From the NCBI RefSeq assembly GCF_932276165.1, contig NC_064005.1, positions 2,542,001 to 2,606,000 of the forward strand: a DNA stretch of 64,000 nucleotides, written 5' to 3'. The translations under genes and the position numbers were made by a program. Each line of letters begins with the position of its first letter. The first letter of the stretch is position 1. Of this stretch, positions 1-10,764 are shown in pieces. Origin of the DNA: Plutella xylostella (Eukaryota > Arthropoda > Insecta > Lepidoptera > Plutellidae). The notes under the pieces were generated by a model that had not been told where the DNA came from, searched no databases, and worked only from the letters and a program-made list of their open reading frames with translations.

Positions 1-118
1 TGCGTAGGCAAACGCCCGTATACCAGCTGTGACATAAAAATATCAACCAGTAGTGTTAGTGAAACAGTTATAAAATTGATGTGAAGCAAAATTTCACTAC
101 CTGTGTCTATACACTTCG

Positions 119-180
119 TAGCTCATTGGTAGAATGTTAGACTAATGAAACATAGGTCGTGAGTTCGAGTCCACGGATGG
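119..180 (+). pseudogene. tRNA-Ile-like relic
   Basis: An A-box-like TAGCTCATTGGTAGA and a B box GAGTTCGAGTCC are spaced as in a tRNA. The loop CTAATGA would carry anticodon AAU, and the stretch AGGTCG.GAGTTCGA resembles the 3' half of animal tRNA-Ile(AAU). The acceptor arms do not pair and the anticodon stem is poor, so this should not be a working tRNA. It may still promote Pol III transcription or be the head of a SINE. Confidence 0.5.
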
Positions 181-528
181 TTATTTTTATTTAACTTAAT
201 TCAAATTTTGCGTTAATTTAAACGCTGTTGAGTATAAAATTAATATATTTGAAACTGACAAATGACTACAAGCTGCATAGCTGTCGACTATTTCTCTTCG
301 CCAAAAATATATGATTCGTTCTTCATTTGAGAATTAAAACCATTCTACCCTCATATAATATGAATAAACGAAATTTGTTTTTAGTTTTAGTGACAATTCA
401 CCTCTGCGTCTGCAAAGTGATTCACTTTGTGATTTGTCAATTTAATTAATTACTCTTCGCAGTCAGTATGGAAAGTCACTTAACCATGTTCAAAAAGGCG
501 GAGATAATCGTATTTATATGAACAAAAC

Positions 529-1010
529 ATTACAATTAGTGAAATCGCAAGACGTTTAACGGTAAGTAACATAGAATTGTAAATATTTTATTTGACTGTT
601 AGAATATTTGTATTTGTATAAGCTAAGTATTTGTTTTTTTTGTTTGCAGAGGAGAACTGTTCAATTATGGGTTCACCGATACGCAGATTCGGGACATGTA
701 GACAGTAGTCGTCTATACGGATGCATCACCACGCCATCGAGAAATCGTAGCTGCACATAGCGCTGATCCGTTCTGCAGCACCCGTTCTACGGTCACAACA
801 CATAATCTATCCCTACAAACCGTACGGGTTCACTTGCGTGCTGCTGGGTTGCGGTGTCGGAGGCCAACCAAGAAAATTGCTCTAACCGATCAGCATCGTC
901 GAAACAGAGTGCGTTTTGCGACTGACTATTTTAAACTTTGATTGGTGCAACAATGTGGTGATATTTAGTGATGAAAAGTCCTTTAAGTCAGACAAGGATG
1001 GATGGTAAGA
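529..1010 (+). pseudogene. Tc1/mariner transposase relic with intron
   Basis: The translation gives a paired-type helix-turn-helix start (ISEIARRLT, then RRTVQLWVHRYADSGHV) followed in another frame by HREIVAAHSADPF, then TKKIALTDQHRRNRVRFA. A further shift leads to FDWCNNVVIFSDEKSF, which carries the first catalytic Asp in the usual V.FSDE.SF setting. This order is that of Tc1/mariner-superfamily transposases. The coding line breaks at 562-649, which begins GTAAGT and ends TTTGCAG and looks like an 88-bp phase-0 intron between the two helix-turn-helix halves. At least two frameshifts follow, and the C-terminal catalytic residues are absent, so the gene is dead. Confidence 0.7.
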
Positions 1011-1532
1011 TATTATGGCGAAAAAGTGGTGAAAATTATAGTTATTGGGGTTAGCTCAGTAATTTTTATTTTTCCATTTGTATAAGATTTTAGTTATTTT
1101 GTTAAATACTTATTATTATTTACAATTATGGGTAAGCCAATGTGTTAATGATGTTATTGTTACTGAGGTTGGAATAAGTTATCTTATTTCTAGCTAATTA
1201 ACATGTTGATTCATATAACTAATGACTTGCCTATTTACTTTAGTAAAACAGCCAGTCCATCCTTTTCTGATGTTTATTATGATTTAAAACTGCTAATTGA
1301 AAATTTTCCTAATGAATATAAACTACAACTATGTTTTAAAACGAAAAACAACAAAAACGTAACATCCTTAATGTTTATGTTACGGCAAGAATAAATTTTG
1401 TAATTTTAACACTTAATAACTTGTTTCATTTACTTTCTGTGTTGCTATTATTCGTATATACTACAATACTATTATTAGCCATATTAAAAAATAAATTAAA
1501 TCTATAAAAAAAAACAAAAAAGGAATTTTGTA

Positions 1533-1600
1533 AGTTCAGAGGGATTTGAACCACCATACCGATTATTGTAAGTCTTGTATCATACCAACTGAGCCATTCA
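1533..1600 (-). pseudogene. tRNA-like relic at the right end
   Basis: On the minus strand TGGCTCAGTTGGTA (A-box-like) is followed at tRNA spacing by GGTTCAAATCC (B box). The putative anticodon loop CTTACAA would read UAC (Val), but the anticodon stem is unpaired. It mirrors the tRNA-like sequence at 119-180 and lies at the same distance inside the opposite terminal repeat. Confidence 0.45.
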
Positions 1601-1870
1601 ATCTATTACAATGCATTGCAAAATTTTGCTTCATATCATAAAAACAATGAATCATTGTCACTGGCACAACTACATGCTTACAATATCCGTGTGTGGGTTG
1701 CCCAGAACTAAATAATTACGTCGACGTCGCTGACACACAAATACACTACCTACGTTAGTGTGCCCTGCCAACCATTTAACGTTGCCGTGTGTACATACTA
1801 CTATAATATAGTCACCTACTATATAGTAAAGTAATCTACTGGTTTACAAAATACAAAAAACAAAACTTAA

Positions 1871-2066
1871 TTATGGTTTATCGCTTGCACCAAAAAATTG
1901 TCTGCTAATCGCCTGCCTCACCTTTGGAATGCTTGTGAAGAATAGATCCAGATCTACTTCGCGCTCCAGCTTATTGAATTTCCTACAGGATCGCAGGAGA
2001 AATGAGTTTGCTCTATAGTTTGTAGTAACCGAATTGGTATGGAATGTATGCGTTAAAGGGAATTCA
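1871..2066 (-). pseudogene. Non-LTR retrotransposon RT C-terminal scrap
   Basis: The minus strand encodes a stretch reading FPLTHTFHTNSV, then NYRANSFLLRSCRKFNKL, then DLDLFFTSIPKVRQAI, ending at a stop at 1871. The pattern TNYRANSFLLRSCRKFNKL is that of the extreme C-terminus of jockey/CR1-like reverse transcriptases, downstream of the polymerase domain. Upstream the frame is lost at once, so only about 65 codons survive. Positions 1639-1870 hold nothing that I can name. Confidence 0.45.
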
Positions 2067-2429
2067 GCACGTTACATTTTCAGAGATTATGGCGAGTGTA
2101 GTTCTCGGTTCTGCTACTTGATAACAGATGTCGTTAACTGTTTTTTTTTAAAAAGAGACCTTGTTTTAAATAGTTTCGACCTTTGGACTTTTACTAATAC
2201 AGCCCAGCTTCTACATTATTGAAAAAAATAACATAGGGAGCTACGGTTAGGTATAAGTTAAAATTTATAAAACTTTTACAGGTCTACCATTGGGGAAATG
2301 TATCGTTTTTGAGCTTATCGAATTCAGCTGATTTCTTGATAGTACCTACGTACACCAAACAATAATAATGATAACAACTCCAAAGTTATTGTTCTAAATC
2401 AAAAACAAAACAACTATTATTGTAGTCTA

Positions 2430-2738
2430 TGGTGAGTTTAACAATGGCAGTTGGAAGGGTGGCGCCCCCTGCCACAGACAAATTGAAAAGTTGAGAAAAC
2501 AAAGTAGGTTGGATAGACACAACTTTTCCAACTTCAACTTTCACTTTTCGGACGAAAACTTTTCAGAGCTTTCGCTTGTTAACTTTCTTCCCTATTTTGT
2601 CGTTTGCTTTGTTTTGTTGCGTTTGGAGTTCTAATCTGGGTTTAAAGCCATTTCAAAGTTGATAAACATATTAAACGTGTGTGAAGTGTGTGGAATAAAT
2701 CTGTAATTAGAGATCGTATATTACCGGGAGCAAAAGTG
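2430..2738 (+). promoter_or_regulatory. Possible promoter and 5' leader of the 2.7-kb gene
   Basis: This stretch is less repetitive than its surroundings. It contains pyrimidine-rich runs, GTGTGTGAAGTGTGTGG and no long open frame, ending AAAAGTG before an ATG at 2739. It would fit a 5' untranslated leader, but no TATA box or initiator can be fixed by eye. Positions 2067-2429 hold nothing recognisable. Confidence 0.2.
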
Positions 2739-3156
2739 ATGGATGGTCCTGAAAAATTCAAACATACCTACTTAACAAATATCTACTGGTCAAACAGAAC
2801 CATTTTCCCAAAGTTTGATCATTTGGTTGAATTTTTCAGAAGCATGTTAGTTGTATACATCTGATTAGATTAGGAAAAGATAAGTAGGTAGGTACCTAGT
2901 TAGTTTTTTATTACTTTATTTATGATTGACTCCTTTACGCATTCAGGATCGAGTTTTCTTCGAGGAGAAGGATGATAATTTTCACAGACCAATACCCATA
3001 GAGACGCTCAACTATCTGTCTTCAAATAGTGTCATTCAAAATTATTTGAATTTGAAATTAGAATTGGAACGCCTTCTCGTGTCACGGGCTAGGCATGTAC
3101 CTACCTACTTGCATATCGTTATCGATGGTCTCACGACTCGCAAGAGTATCGATTGA
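2739..3156 (+). CDS. Candidate two-exon small protein, function unknown
   Basis: I do not recognise the family. An ATG at 2739 opens a 37-codon frame (MDGPEKFKHTYLTN, then FPKFDHLVEFFR). A good acceptor (CTTTACGCATTCAG) ends at 2946 and opens a second frame, DRVFFEEKDDNFHRP through YLNLKLELERLLVSRARH, to a TGA at 3154-3156. If the donor is GTTGTA at 2850, the 97-bp intron keeps the frame and the product is about 106 residues, charged and probably soluble, with no signal peptide or membrane segment. The second exon has a coding-like acidic and basic composition with GAG-GAG-AAG-GAT-GAT codons. The donor is weak, so the true exon ends may differ, or this may be one end of a longer gene or a decayed copy. 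Confidence 0.3.
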
Positions 3157-5231
3157 GGTGGGGGTGTCCAGTGAAGGGGTGTTAAGGGGGCAAGCGGGCT
3201 TACACTCGTTGGACTGAAAGTTTAGTTGCTTAAAATATTATAAAGTTGTTAAATTATGGTTTTTTTGTAGTCGAAAGTTAAGTTAGGGTAAGTAGGTAGG
3301 TTGATGGCTGCACAGGATGCGCTGGACGCATAATTATAAAGAATGGCTACCTTACCACGACAGACACATTAGCAATTAATCATCCTTAGCAGTATTATTT
3401 ATCTGACAAAAAATATTTTCCAGATCCATAAACAAATTACGTAAGAATTTACAGATCTGATTAGATTTATCAATCAAATCAAATCAAATGAGGATGATCG
3501 CTTATTTTAAGTGGTGGTGGTAGTAGTAGTAGTAGTTCTAAAACGGTAGACTTATCCCCTACAGCAGTATCTCTGTGGTTCCACCCCCGCGGTCGGACGG
3601 GGCGCGCGGGCGCGGGCCACCGGCGACGCGCACAGACGCCGCTCATGCGAGACATCGCGCTGAGCCTCTAATTGAAACCGCTGCGCTCGCGGCAACCGGT
3701 CATCGATATCGATAGTTTTCTTTTTTTAATTTATTTTTTATCGATAGATTTAATTAGTAAACTAAATGAAAATTGATTCTATAAAGATTTTATTAACTAA
3801 TTTGATAAATAACAATAATTATAAAAGTTTAAGATAGTATTCCACCGCGCAGTAAAGTAAAAATATATTAGCTAGGTAGGTACATACTAAAACTACTTAA
3901 GTTAACATGATCAAACGTTAAATTTGGACGTACGGGTTTTGGTGATATCTAAAGATAAAATGAGGATTTGTTTATGATTAACATATAGGTATTTGAAAAA
4001 ACACACACACACACTCACGCCTTGTACTAATGTACTCCCTTGCGGGGTAGCCAGAGGTGCATTGCTGCACCCACTTTTATTCGCTAATAAATTGTTGTCA
4101 TGTATAAATCACGAATATTACGATCTACCTACCTATAACAAGCCTTCATATAACACTGTTATACCTACGACACGACGTAATATAATATACGCGATTTTTT
4201 ATCGATACATTGCGGACGCACAGTAGCGGCCCTGTCCGTTCTTTGTCCTACTTGGAGGGCCGCGGCGGCGGCGGCGGCGGCGGCGGCAGTCCGCGCGACT
4301 GATTTGCACCACCCGCGGCCGCGACGCGCCAGGGATGGGCTCCAATCGGTCCGATGCTTATCGATAAAATGTCAACCGTTTGTTTATGCGTTGTTGAGTG
4401 CGGTCTAAGAATGCGGTGGAAATATTGAAAGTATTTTTTGATTTATTGACACGTTTATCCCAGTTAAACTTTTTAGGTAGGTATTTGTACTATTTCTGTT
4501 TAAATATAAATCTTACTTTAAGATTTCCAAGGGACTTCGGGACTGTGACTAATTAAAATGTCGGCAACATTTATTGACTACGTCATGGGGATAAACCGGG
4601 CGTTGGACTCGCAAAAACGTTTTCTTATCTTGGGGCCGCGTGTCTGGAGCGCCCCGCTGCGGCACCTTGACGTCGGGAACAAAGGGGCTGTTTTTGTCGT
4701 CGCGGGGGCGCCTCGCGGCCGCGGGCTACGGCCGGCGGATCGATAGCCGCCTGAGATGCCGGCCTACGCGCCCGAGCCGGCCATTTGCCTACCTCGACGC
4801 CTCAGGCTCGTGTGTACATAACCCGACCCACACCCCCTCCCGATACACCCCACCTAGATTACCGCCTACAAAGCAAACTTCATTGGTACGTGCATGCAAT
4901 ATGCGCAAGGAGCAGGCCCGAATTGCGCCTCGGACCGCGTCTCTGTAGCCCGGATTGCTTTGATATCCTACCCGGCCCCGTACATAGCCTATTACGGGCC
5001 TTCGGCTAGGTAAAGGCTTATTCTCCATCTCGAATACGGTTTCCTGTGGATACAAGACCGTTCGCAATCATGTTAATTACTCAGACGATGTTCTCAGAAG
5101 GAAACCGAGAACATTCGCGAAACACAGCTTCACCGCAACATCACAAACAAAGCCTATGTATATTCCAGCACGAACGATGTTCCTTACTCTAGATCTTGTA
5201 ATCAAGCGTTATGTGCTTGCGACTGTAATCT
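3157..5231. other. Non-coding: GC islands with TATCGATA palindromes
   Basis: GC/CpG-rich islands at about 3580-3700, 4215-4330 and 4640-4800 sit in AT-rich spacer. ATCGAT-type palindromes recur at 3702-3714, 3738, 4201, 4357 and 4738. Open frames at 4558-5067 overlap on both strands and simply reflect the lack of stops in GC-rich DNA. A short (AC)n run lies near 3998. Confidence 0.5.
4262..4287. repeat. (CGG)n microsatellite
   Basis: About eight uninterrupted CGG units lie inside a GC-rich island. There is no sign that the run is translated. Confidence 0.9.
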
Positions 5232-5240
5232 CCGAGGGGT

Positions 5241-5997
5241 GGGTTCCGCTCATCTCGCATAATCTTTATTGACCAAAACTCATTTCGCATAACTCGTATG
5301 GTCTAAACTTTATTGGCCGAACCATCACTTTGCCAAGACTTATGTGGCATAAGGCTCGTTTCGTCTAAAACTCTTTAGGCACAATCTCTAAACACCTAAG
5401 TTTCGTTTGCTCAAATTTATGTTCGTCTATACCTATGTATAATCTTGTTTCTTCTAATGTTATCTTAATAAATAATATATTAAGTATGTAGTAAATGTAC
5501 AAATTGTGGTATTTTTCTCCTACATCCCGAAAATCACGATATTGTATGATCAAAAAATCGAAAGTTAAAGACCAATATAATTATTACAAACCCCATGAGA
5601 TCGAAACCTAAAAATAGGTGCGACGACGAGCAAAGCGAGGAGGAGCGTGTTAGGTGCACATGTTCATCAAAACCAAAGCGGAGCGCAGCGAAGCGGAGCG
5701 GAGCGTTTTCCAAACAGCGGAAACAATACAAGGCACCAGTTTGCGCTTTGTAGGGAGACGCTTCGTCAAAGTTAAAGCCAAACGAATATTATTACTTTGT
5801 ATAAACCTATGCCATAGCATTATTAGGCTATTCAAGATTTGGCAATACCATTATTAGGCTAAACAATGTTATGCGAAATAACTTTTTACTAAACGAGATT
5901 TATGCCATACGATTTTCGGCGTAACGAGACTTTGACCAAACGTTACTATGCAATACGAGATTAGGCAAATAAATTTTATGCCAAAAAAGGTAGAACC
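5241..5997. mobile_element. GGTTC-ended DNA element, uninterrupted copy
   Basis: The element begins GGGTTCCGCTC and ends GGTAGAACC, so the inverted termini share only GGTTC. It is flanked by CCGAGGGGT on both sides (5232-5240 and 5998-6006), a 9-bp target duplication. The interior is built of degenerate, self-similar phrases of roughly 20-25 nt around GGCATAA, CTCGTTT and GGTCAAA in varying order. No transposase is encoded; the open frames at 5534-5857 fall in a GGAGCGNAGCG-type run and are chance. A 9-10-bp duplication fits Mutator-like elements best, but the very short termini make the superfamily uncertain. An inverted copy with a LINE inside lies at 60205-61718. Confidence 0.7.
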
Positions 5998-6006
5998 CCG
6001 AGGGGT

Positions 6007-7487
6007 ACATAGTTAGAGGTGAGTCGCGTTGGTCGCAATCGCTTTTCACTGTAAATTTGTACTCTCCTATCGTTCAGATACACATGGCTTCAGGAGAAAT
6101 CAGTTCATCTATTAGATAGATTCCTGCTACTTATAGATGAACTAGTTTCCTCCAGATGGCATGACTCTTCTTCAGCGTATCGGTGACAGAATCAACATGA
6201 AAGCTAGCCAGTCAGATTGCTGATTGCCCAGGGTTTGACAGACGTACATACTTATAGTAATTAGTTATGTGAGCATATATATGTATTTACTAATAAGTTT
6301 TTCGTGCACCCCATGAATAAATAAAATACATGTGAAACGGCGGTTTTTCCCAACTGATGTCCCCATAGCGCCTCTTCTATTCAAAATACTGATCTTAACA
6401 GAACCTATAATGTCCGTGTGCATAGAACAAAAAGTTTCAATTGAAAAGTGGGGTGGTCCGGGCTCGTAAATCGGCCAAGTGCAACTCACGAAGTTTCTTC
6501 GCCCGCCCGCACCGGCGGCGAAAGTTCACTTTTGCATATTGGCCTCAAAGAGCGCTGAGCACATTCGCTTAACAACTTTACAACTCTGCAGAAGCATAAC
6601 TTTCATCCATGAAGGTGATGTGGCTAATATACACATACGGAGGGCTTTGTTAGCTTCGCGTTATGGAAATTTTCAAATTGCTTTAGTGCATTTAGGACTT
6701 GGTACTTTCGTAATAATTTTATTACTAAAGTAAGTACCTGTAAAATTAATATTATAAAGAATATTAAGACATCTCAATAACAATGAATTGGACAATGAGA
6801 ACGAGAAAAAATTCGCCGGTCAAAAATCTTCCTCAATTATTTTTAATAGCGTCCACGTAATTAGAAGCTACACAAGTATCGATACCGGCATCCTGTTATT
6901 ATAAAAAGACGGACTCGAATTAACGAGAGAACACGCCTTTAGCTTTCGGCGTCACAAAGCCGGACAGAAAACAAACAATAAAAATGTGAATGAAATGAGA
7001 ACGAGTGTTGAATGTGAATGGAGAGGCATCGGCGGAAGGGCCGCTGCCGCGGGAATATTTGAGTGTATTTCAATAAAGGCGCGACATCTTTAATCCAGGG
7101 CTCGGGTGGAGGGAATAAATCTTGCAGGTCCGGGTGAGTTTTGAATCATTTAGCGCGGTGCGGCCGGCGCCCGTGCGACTTCCGTCCGGCACGTGCTGCG
7201 CCCCCGCCCCCGCGCCGCACGCCCCCGCGCCCCCACGCTCGCCGCTCGCGCCACCCACACACCCGCGCAGCGTCTGTCTTGTCGAGACAAAGGGGCAATA
7301 GGGGTGTTGCTGGACGTGTTGGTGGATCGTTTACCGATATCGATAGGTTTCACGGAATTCTTATAGTTCCTATAGTAAAAAGTCGCATGACCAACAACGT
7401 TTCTATTTCTATGAAAAAGGATGATTTTTTCACAATTCATCATTTAAAAAAAAACAAAGTTCCTTGAGATGATCTTTAAGTATCAAC
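6007..7487. other. Non-coding spacer with one GC island
   Basis: Mostly AT-rich. A GC-rich patch at 7020-7310 is followed by a TATCGATA palindrome near 7334-7345, and a GTATCGATACC palindrome occurs at 6885. A moderately GC-rich patch at about 6450-6560 may be conserved, which needs alignment. I see no gene. Confidence 0.4.
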
Positions 7488-7523
7488 TATCGGCTTAGTA
7501 TACCACCTTTGCAACACTCTGTA
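7488..7523. mobile_element. Right-end fragment of the CAGGGTGTTGCAA hairpin MITE
   Basis: The segment reads CGGCTTAGTATACCACC then TTTGCAACACTCTGTA. It matches, with a few changes, the right end of the intact copy ending at 39005. Only the terminal ~36 bp survive. Confidence 0.6.
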
Positions 7524-10500
7524 TATAAGAAGTTTACGAATCTTTCTCACCTCTTCTTGATTATGAAGTACCTACCTATATCCACGTAATTACAACATTT
7601 CAGGTTAATTTTGCATATCTTAACTAGGTGTTGTGAATCTTATTCTCTTAGTGATAAAATATGATCTTCAAAACACATTTTTGAAACATCGATATCTAAA
7701 ATAAAGCATCAGTTCTACCCCATCCCTATCATACGACGTCCGAGCCGCCCCTAATTTGAATTCACGGAGACTCCGCGACGCGTCCGCCGCGTTGGCCGCG
7801 CCCGACTTAATGAATCGCGAGGGGGTGAGGAGGCGCGAGGGGGCAGGGGGAGGGTGGAAGGCAGCAGGGGGCTATCGGACAGCCGCATCCTCTGCGCGGA
7901 TAAGTGACGCCTGTGTTGCTCCGTACATACGCCTTATGTACAGCCACGAGCCGTACATAGCGGCTGGCCGGCACGCCAGCTACCTAGAACGTAACACCAG
8001 CCAAATTTATGTTCCGCACATGTCTGGAGACCGCGGTGTACCTTTCGGGGGATTTTGCGTGTTTACCTACCGGCGACCGAAGATATTCGGGCAAGAAATT
8101 CTTGTGAACCCTCATCGTCGTCATGTTGATGGACCGTTATTGTAGGTATCGGGTTGCTTTGAGCCGCGGCCTTTGTGGATATTTGACTTTTGTTTATTTC
8201 TGGCCGACATAATCTGAAGCTTAAATTCATAGGATGCTAGGTCATGTAGGCGTAAGCGATTCAACTTACATCAAAGGGTAGTGACGTAAAAAGTTATAAT
8301 AAGTTAAGTAAAGTATAGTTACTTGCTTTTATTATAAACCTGAAATTCCTGTAAAATTTATAGATAACGGTTTGTAGGCACTTTAAATATAACAAATTGG
8401 TACTAATACCGCCTAGAGCCACTAAATTGATTCCTGTATCTTAAACTTTACTATAAACAAAATCTCGCTTTGGGCATTATGTAAATGCTTAGCGTGGGAT
8501 GACCGATCAAAACGCAGTAAATTATTCAGGCGATACTAAATTCAAAATATTTCGAATACGCTGGGGGCTGAGTTGGATCGCGGGTGAGTTCATCGGTGTT
8601 TTTACCCTGCCCTCGCGTCGCCATCGCGTCGTCGCACGAGAATTGTTTGGAATTCGTCATTATGCGCTCCCCCGTACGTAATGTTCCAATTATCCGGACA
8701 GGAGGCACAAATCCGTCAAGCGGGCGCGCGGCCCGCGGCGTGGGAGCGCGACCCGCCGCCATTATTGTCGATAAGCAAGCACGCGATATCGATTGACGGC
8801 GTGCGTGTCCTGCCCTAATTTGGACGCGGGAATTACGCTCGGCTAGCCGCGAGCCCGGCCTGCTCCGCTAGCCGGTGCCGGTGGGGTCCTTCTCACAGAT
8901 CATTGTGATGTGAGCTGCATTTATTTTTATTGGGGTACGTACGCGCGAAATTGCGCCTAGAAACCTTTTCTGCCTAAGAATTGTACTTACAGCAATTTCA
9001 ACAAGGCAATTGGCAGTTGTTAAGAAGATTAACTCTAAGGCAACTTATTGGTATTCCGAATAACACAAGTTCAAATCAGTAGTCATGGAGTCGAAGTAGA
9101 AACGGCGAAGTTGAGTGGGTCCGTTTATTGTAATTTAACAACAAAACTTTGCCGAGTCAACTAAACTGGCGGCTATGAAATGAATTCAACAGGTGCCGTC
9201 ATTACGGGGCGTTTTATGGCCGAATGTCAGGGCTTCCCCGCCAGTTTTCAGTTTCATTCGGCAATTTAGTGTAGGGGAGTTTAATGGAATTAGCCGTACG
9301 CATGTTTTGTTTACAATTAAGCGCGCGGTTTACTGTCGCTTTACATGAATTTTTATGCAACGTAAACATAGCGTTGTGATAATGAAATTAAATTTATGAT
9401 TCTGAAATTGCTACTAATAAAAGAGATCTTTAAAAGCATATTTGTTGGTAGGTAGATTGATTTACTTCAGCATTATAAATAAGTAATACGACATGTAAAG
9501 GGTATTCAAAAAGTCTTTTTATAAAGCCAGCGTCAGTGATGAATTCTGAAGGCTCACATTGTAACTGTAGTACTATCAAATATTAAAGAAATAATAAAAT
9601 AAGGTTTACGCAGGGGCAGCCGATGAAAAAATCGAAATTCGAAGAATTTTACGTTACGACATTCCTAAATATAAATGTCGTGCCTAGAATCTCAATCTCT
9701 ACCATTACCTATGGCCTAAAAAGCTCTCACCCCTTCGACACTATTCTAAAACCTTATTCAAAGTGGCCTTCGCGTTTCTGCCCTTCCACAGCCGTGGTCC
9801 CTCGGCCCTCGGAGTCGGTGCTTGGCATGGCAATGAGCCGGGCGCTGTGGTCTGGCCTCTGGGGCGCGACGTGCCTGCCATCTGGTGGCTCGCGCATCCG
9901 TTATGCTCAAGGCTTTGAGGGGAGGCAACTGGCTCGCGATGTTTTTTAATCGATAGGAGCTGTATGTGTAGACTATTTTTTTAATCAGTATTACTATTAC
10001 TGCCGTTAGAGATATAATCAAATATCTTAATGGTTAGATACTTAAGAAATAAAAACTCATTATATCAATATCAGACGATCAGTTAAAGTTTTAATGCATA
10101 TTTTTTGTGTGAATTAAGTAGGTAATATACCGATTTACGGTACTAAATAGAAGGTTTGCACCGGCATTTAATTGAATATTACGCATTGCTAATTCAACCT
10201 TCTAACAGGCATAATTGCATCGATATCGATATATCGACTATTATCGACACTCTCCGCACTACCCATCCCTACCGCGGTTTCACCGGCGACAAGCTATCGC
10301 GTGAGGCCGCGGTCTCCACGGAGGCGATATCTCGCGGCTCACATTACCAACCTAACCATAACTAACTACAAAGCAATACCCACCTTATTTACTGGTCATA
10401 AAACCTACTAAAGAGAGGAAAAAATGGCGCGCGACCACATCCTGCAAGCTTCTGCGCACGCAATCCTGCGCTTCCGGCGGCCAGCACGCCATGAGAATAT

Positions 10501-10641
10501 CGTGTCAACTGGTCCAAGTAGGTTGGTCAACTTGGTTAGATACTTTTTTTGGTTCGCCTTCGTGGTTTATGAAAAAGTGACGGTGAATAAATTCGATAAC
10601 CGGCCAGTATCGTCCATTCTCCAATGGTTATTTATCATTAT
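7524..10641. other. Non-coding: GC islands and ATCGAT motifs
   Basis: GC-rich islands lie at about 7740-8060, 8560-8900, 9760-9950 and 10250-10350, separated by AT-rich DNA. Palindromic GATATCGAT motifs occur at 7687, 8785, 9945 and 10217-10230. Open frames here (for example 7756-8145) lie in stop-poor GC-rich sequence and lack family features. I find no gene. Confidence 0.4.
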
Positions 10642-10644
10642 TTA

Positions 10645-10761
10645 GGGCTTGTACACAAAACTACGTTGCGGCGTCGCATCGCAAAAACCTGCGACAATAA
10701 TCAAGCATTTGCCCTGCCTGAAAAATTTTCAAAACAGTCGCAGATTTTTGCGTACAAACCC
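10645..10761. mobile_element. 117-bp MITE with TTA target duplication
   Basis: The ends are GGGCTTGTACACAAAA and its imperfect complement TTTTTGCGTACAAACCC, with further pairing inside (CGCAAAAACCTGCGAC against GTCGCAGATTTTTGCG). TTA flanks both sides (10642-10644 and 10762-10764). A 3-bp TTA duplication with GGG-type ends suggests a PIF/Harbinger-type non-autonomous element. Confidence 0.65.
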
Positions 10762-10764
10762 TTA

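Larger units (their letters stand above)
77..1638. mobile_element. Decayed Tc1/mariner-type element with tRNA-like ends
   Basis: Two outer segments are inverted copies: TGATGTGAAGCAAAATTT at 77-95 and its near complement ending at 1638. Just inside each end lies a tRNA-like sequence facing inward (separate entries). Between them is a broken Tc1/mariner transposase. I see no clear TA target duplication, so the exact borders are uncertain. The element interior from 1011 to 1530 is AT-rich and shows no recognisable coding sequence. The small frame at 1203-1394 has no family resemblance that I know. Confidence 0.5.

Noticed and set aside
119..180. Functional tRNA-Ile gene
   Set aside because: Acceptor arms do not pair and the anticodon stem is broken.
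4558..5067. Several overlapping ORFs, one of 102 codons
   Set aside because: They overlap on both strands in a stop-poor GC island, and none resembles a known family.
5534..5857. Open frames on both strands inside the GGTTC-ended element
   Set aside because: They result from a GGAGCG/AGCGAAG-rich run. The equivalent frame in the 60-kb copy is only as similar as the DNA itself.
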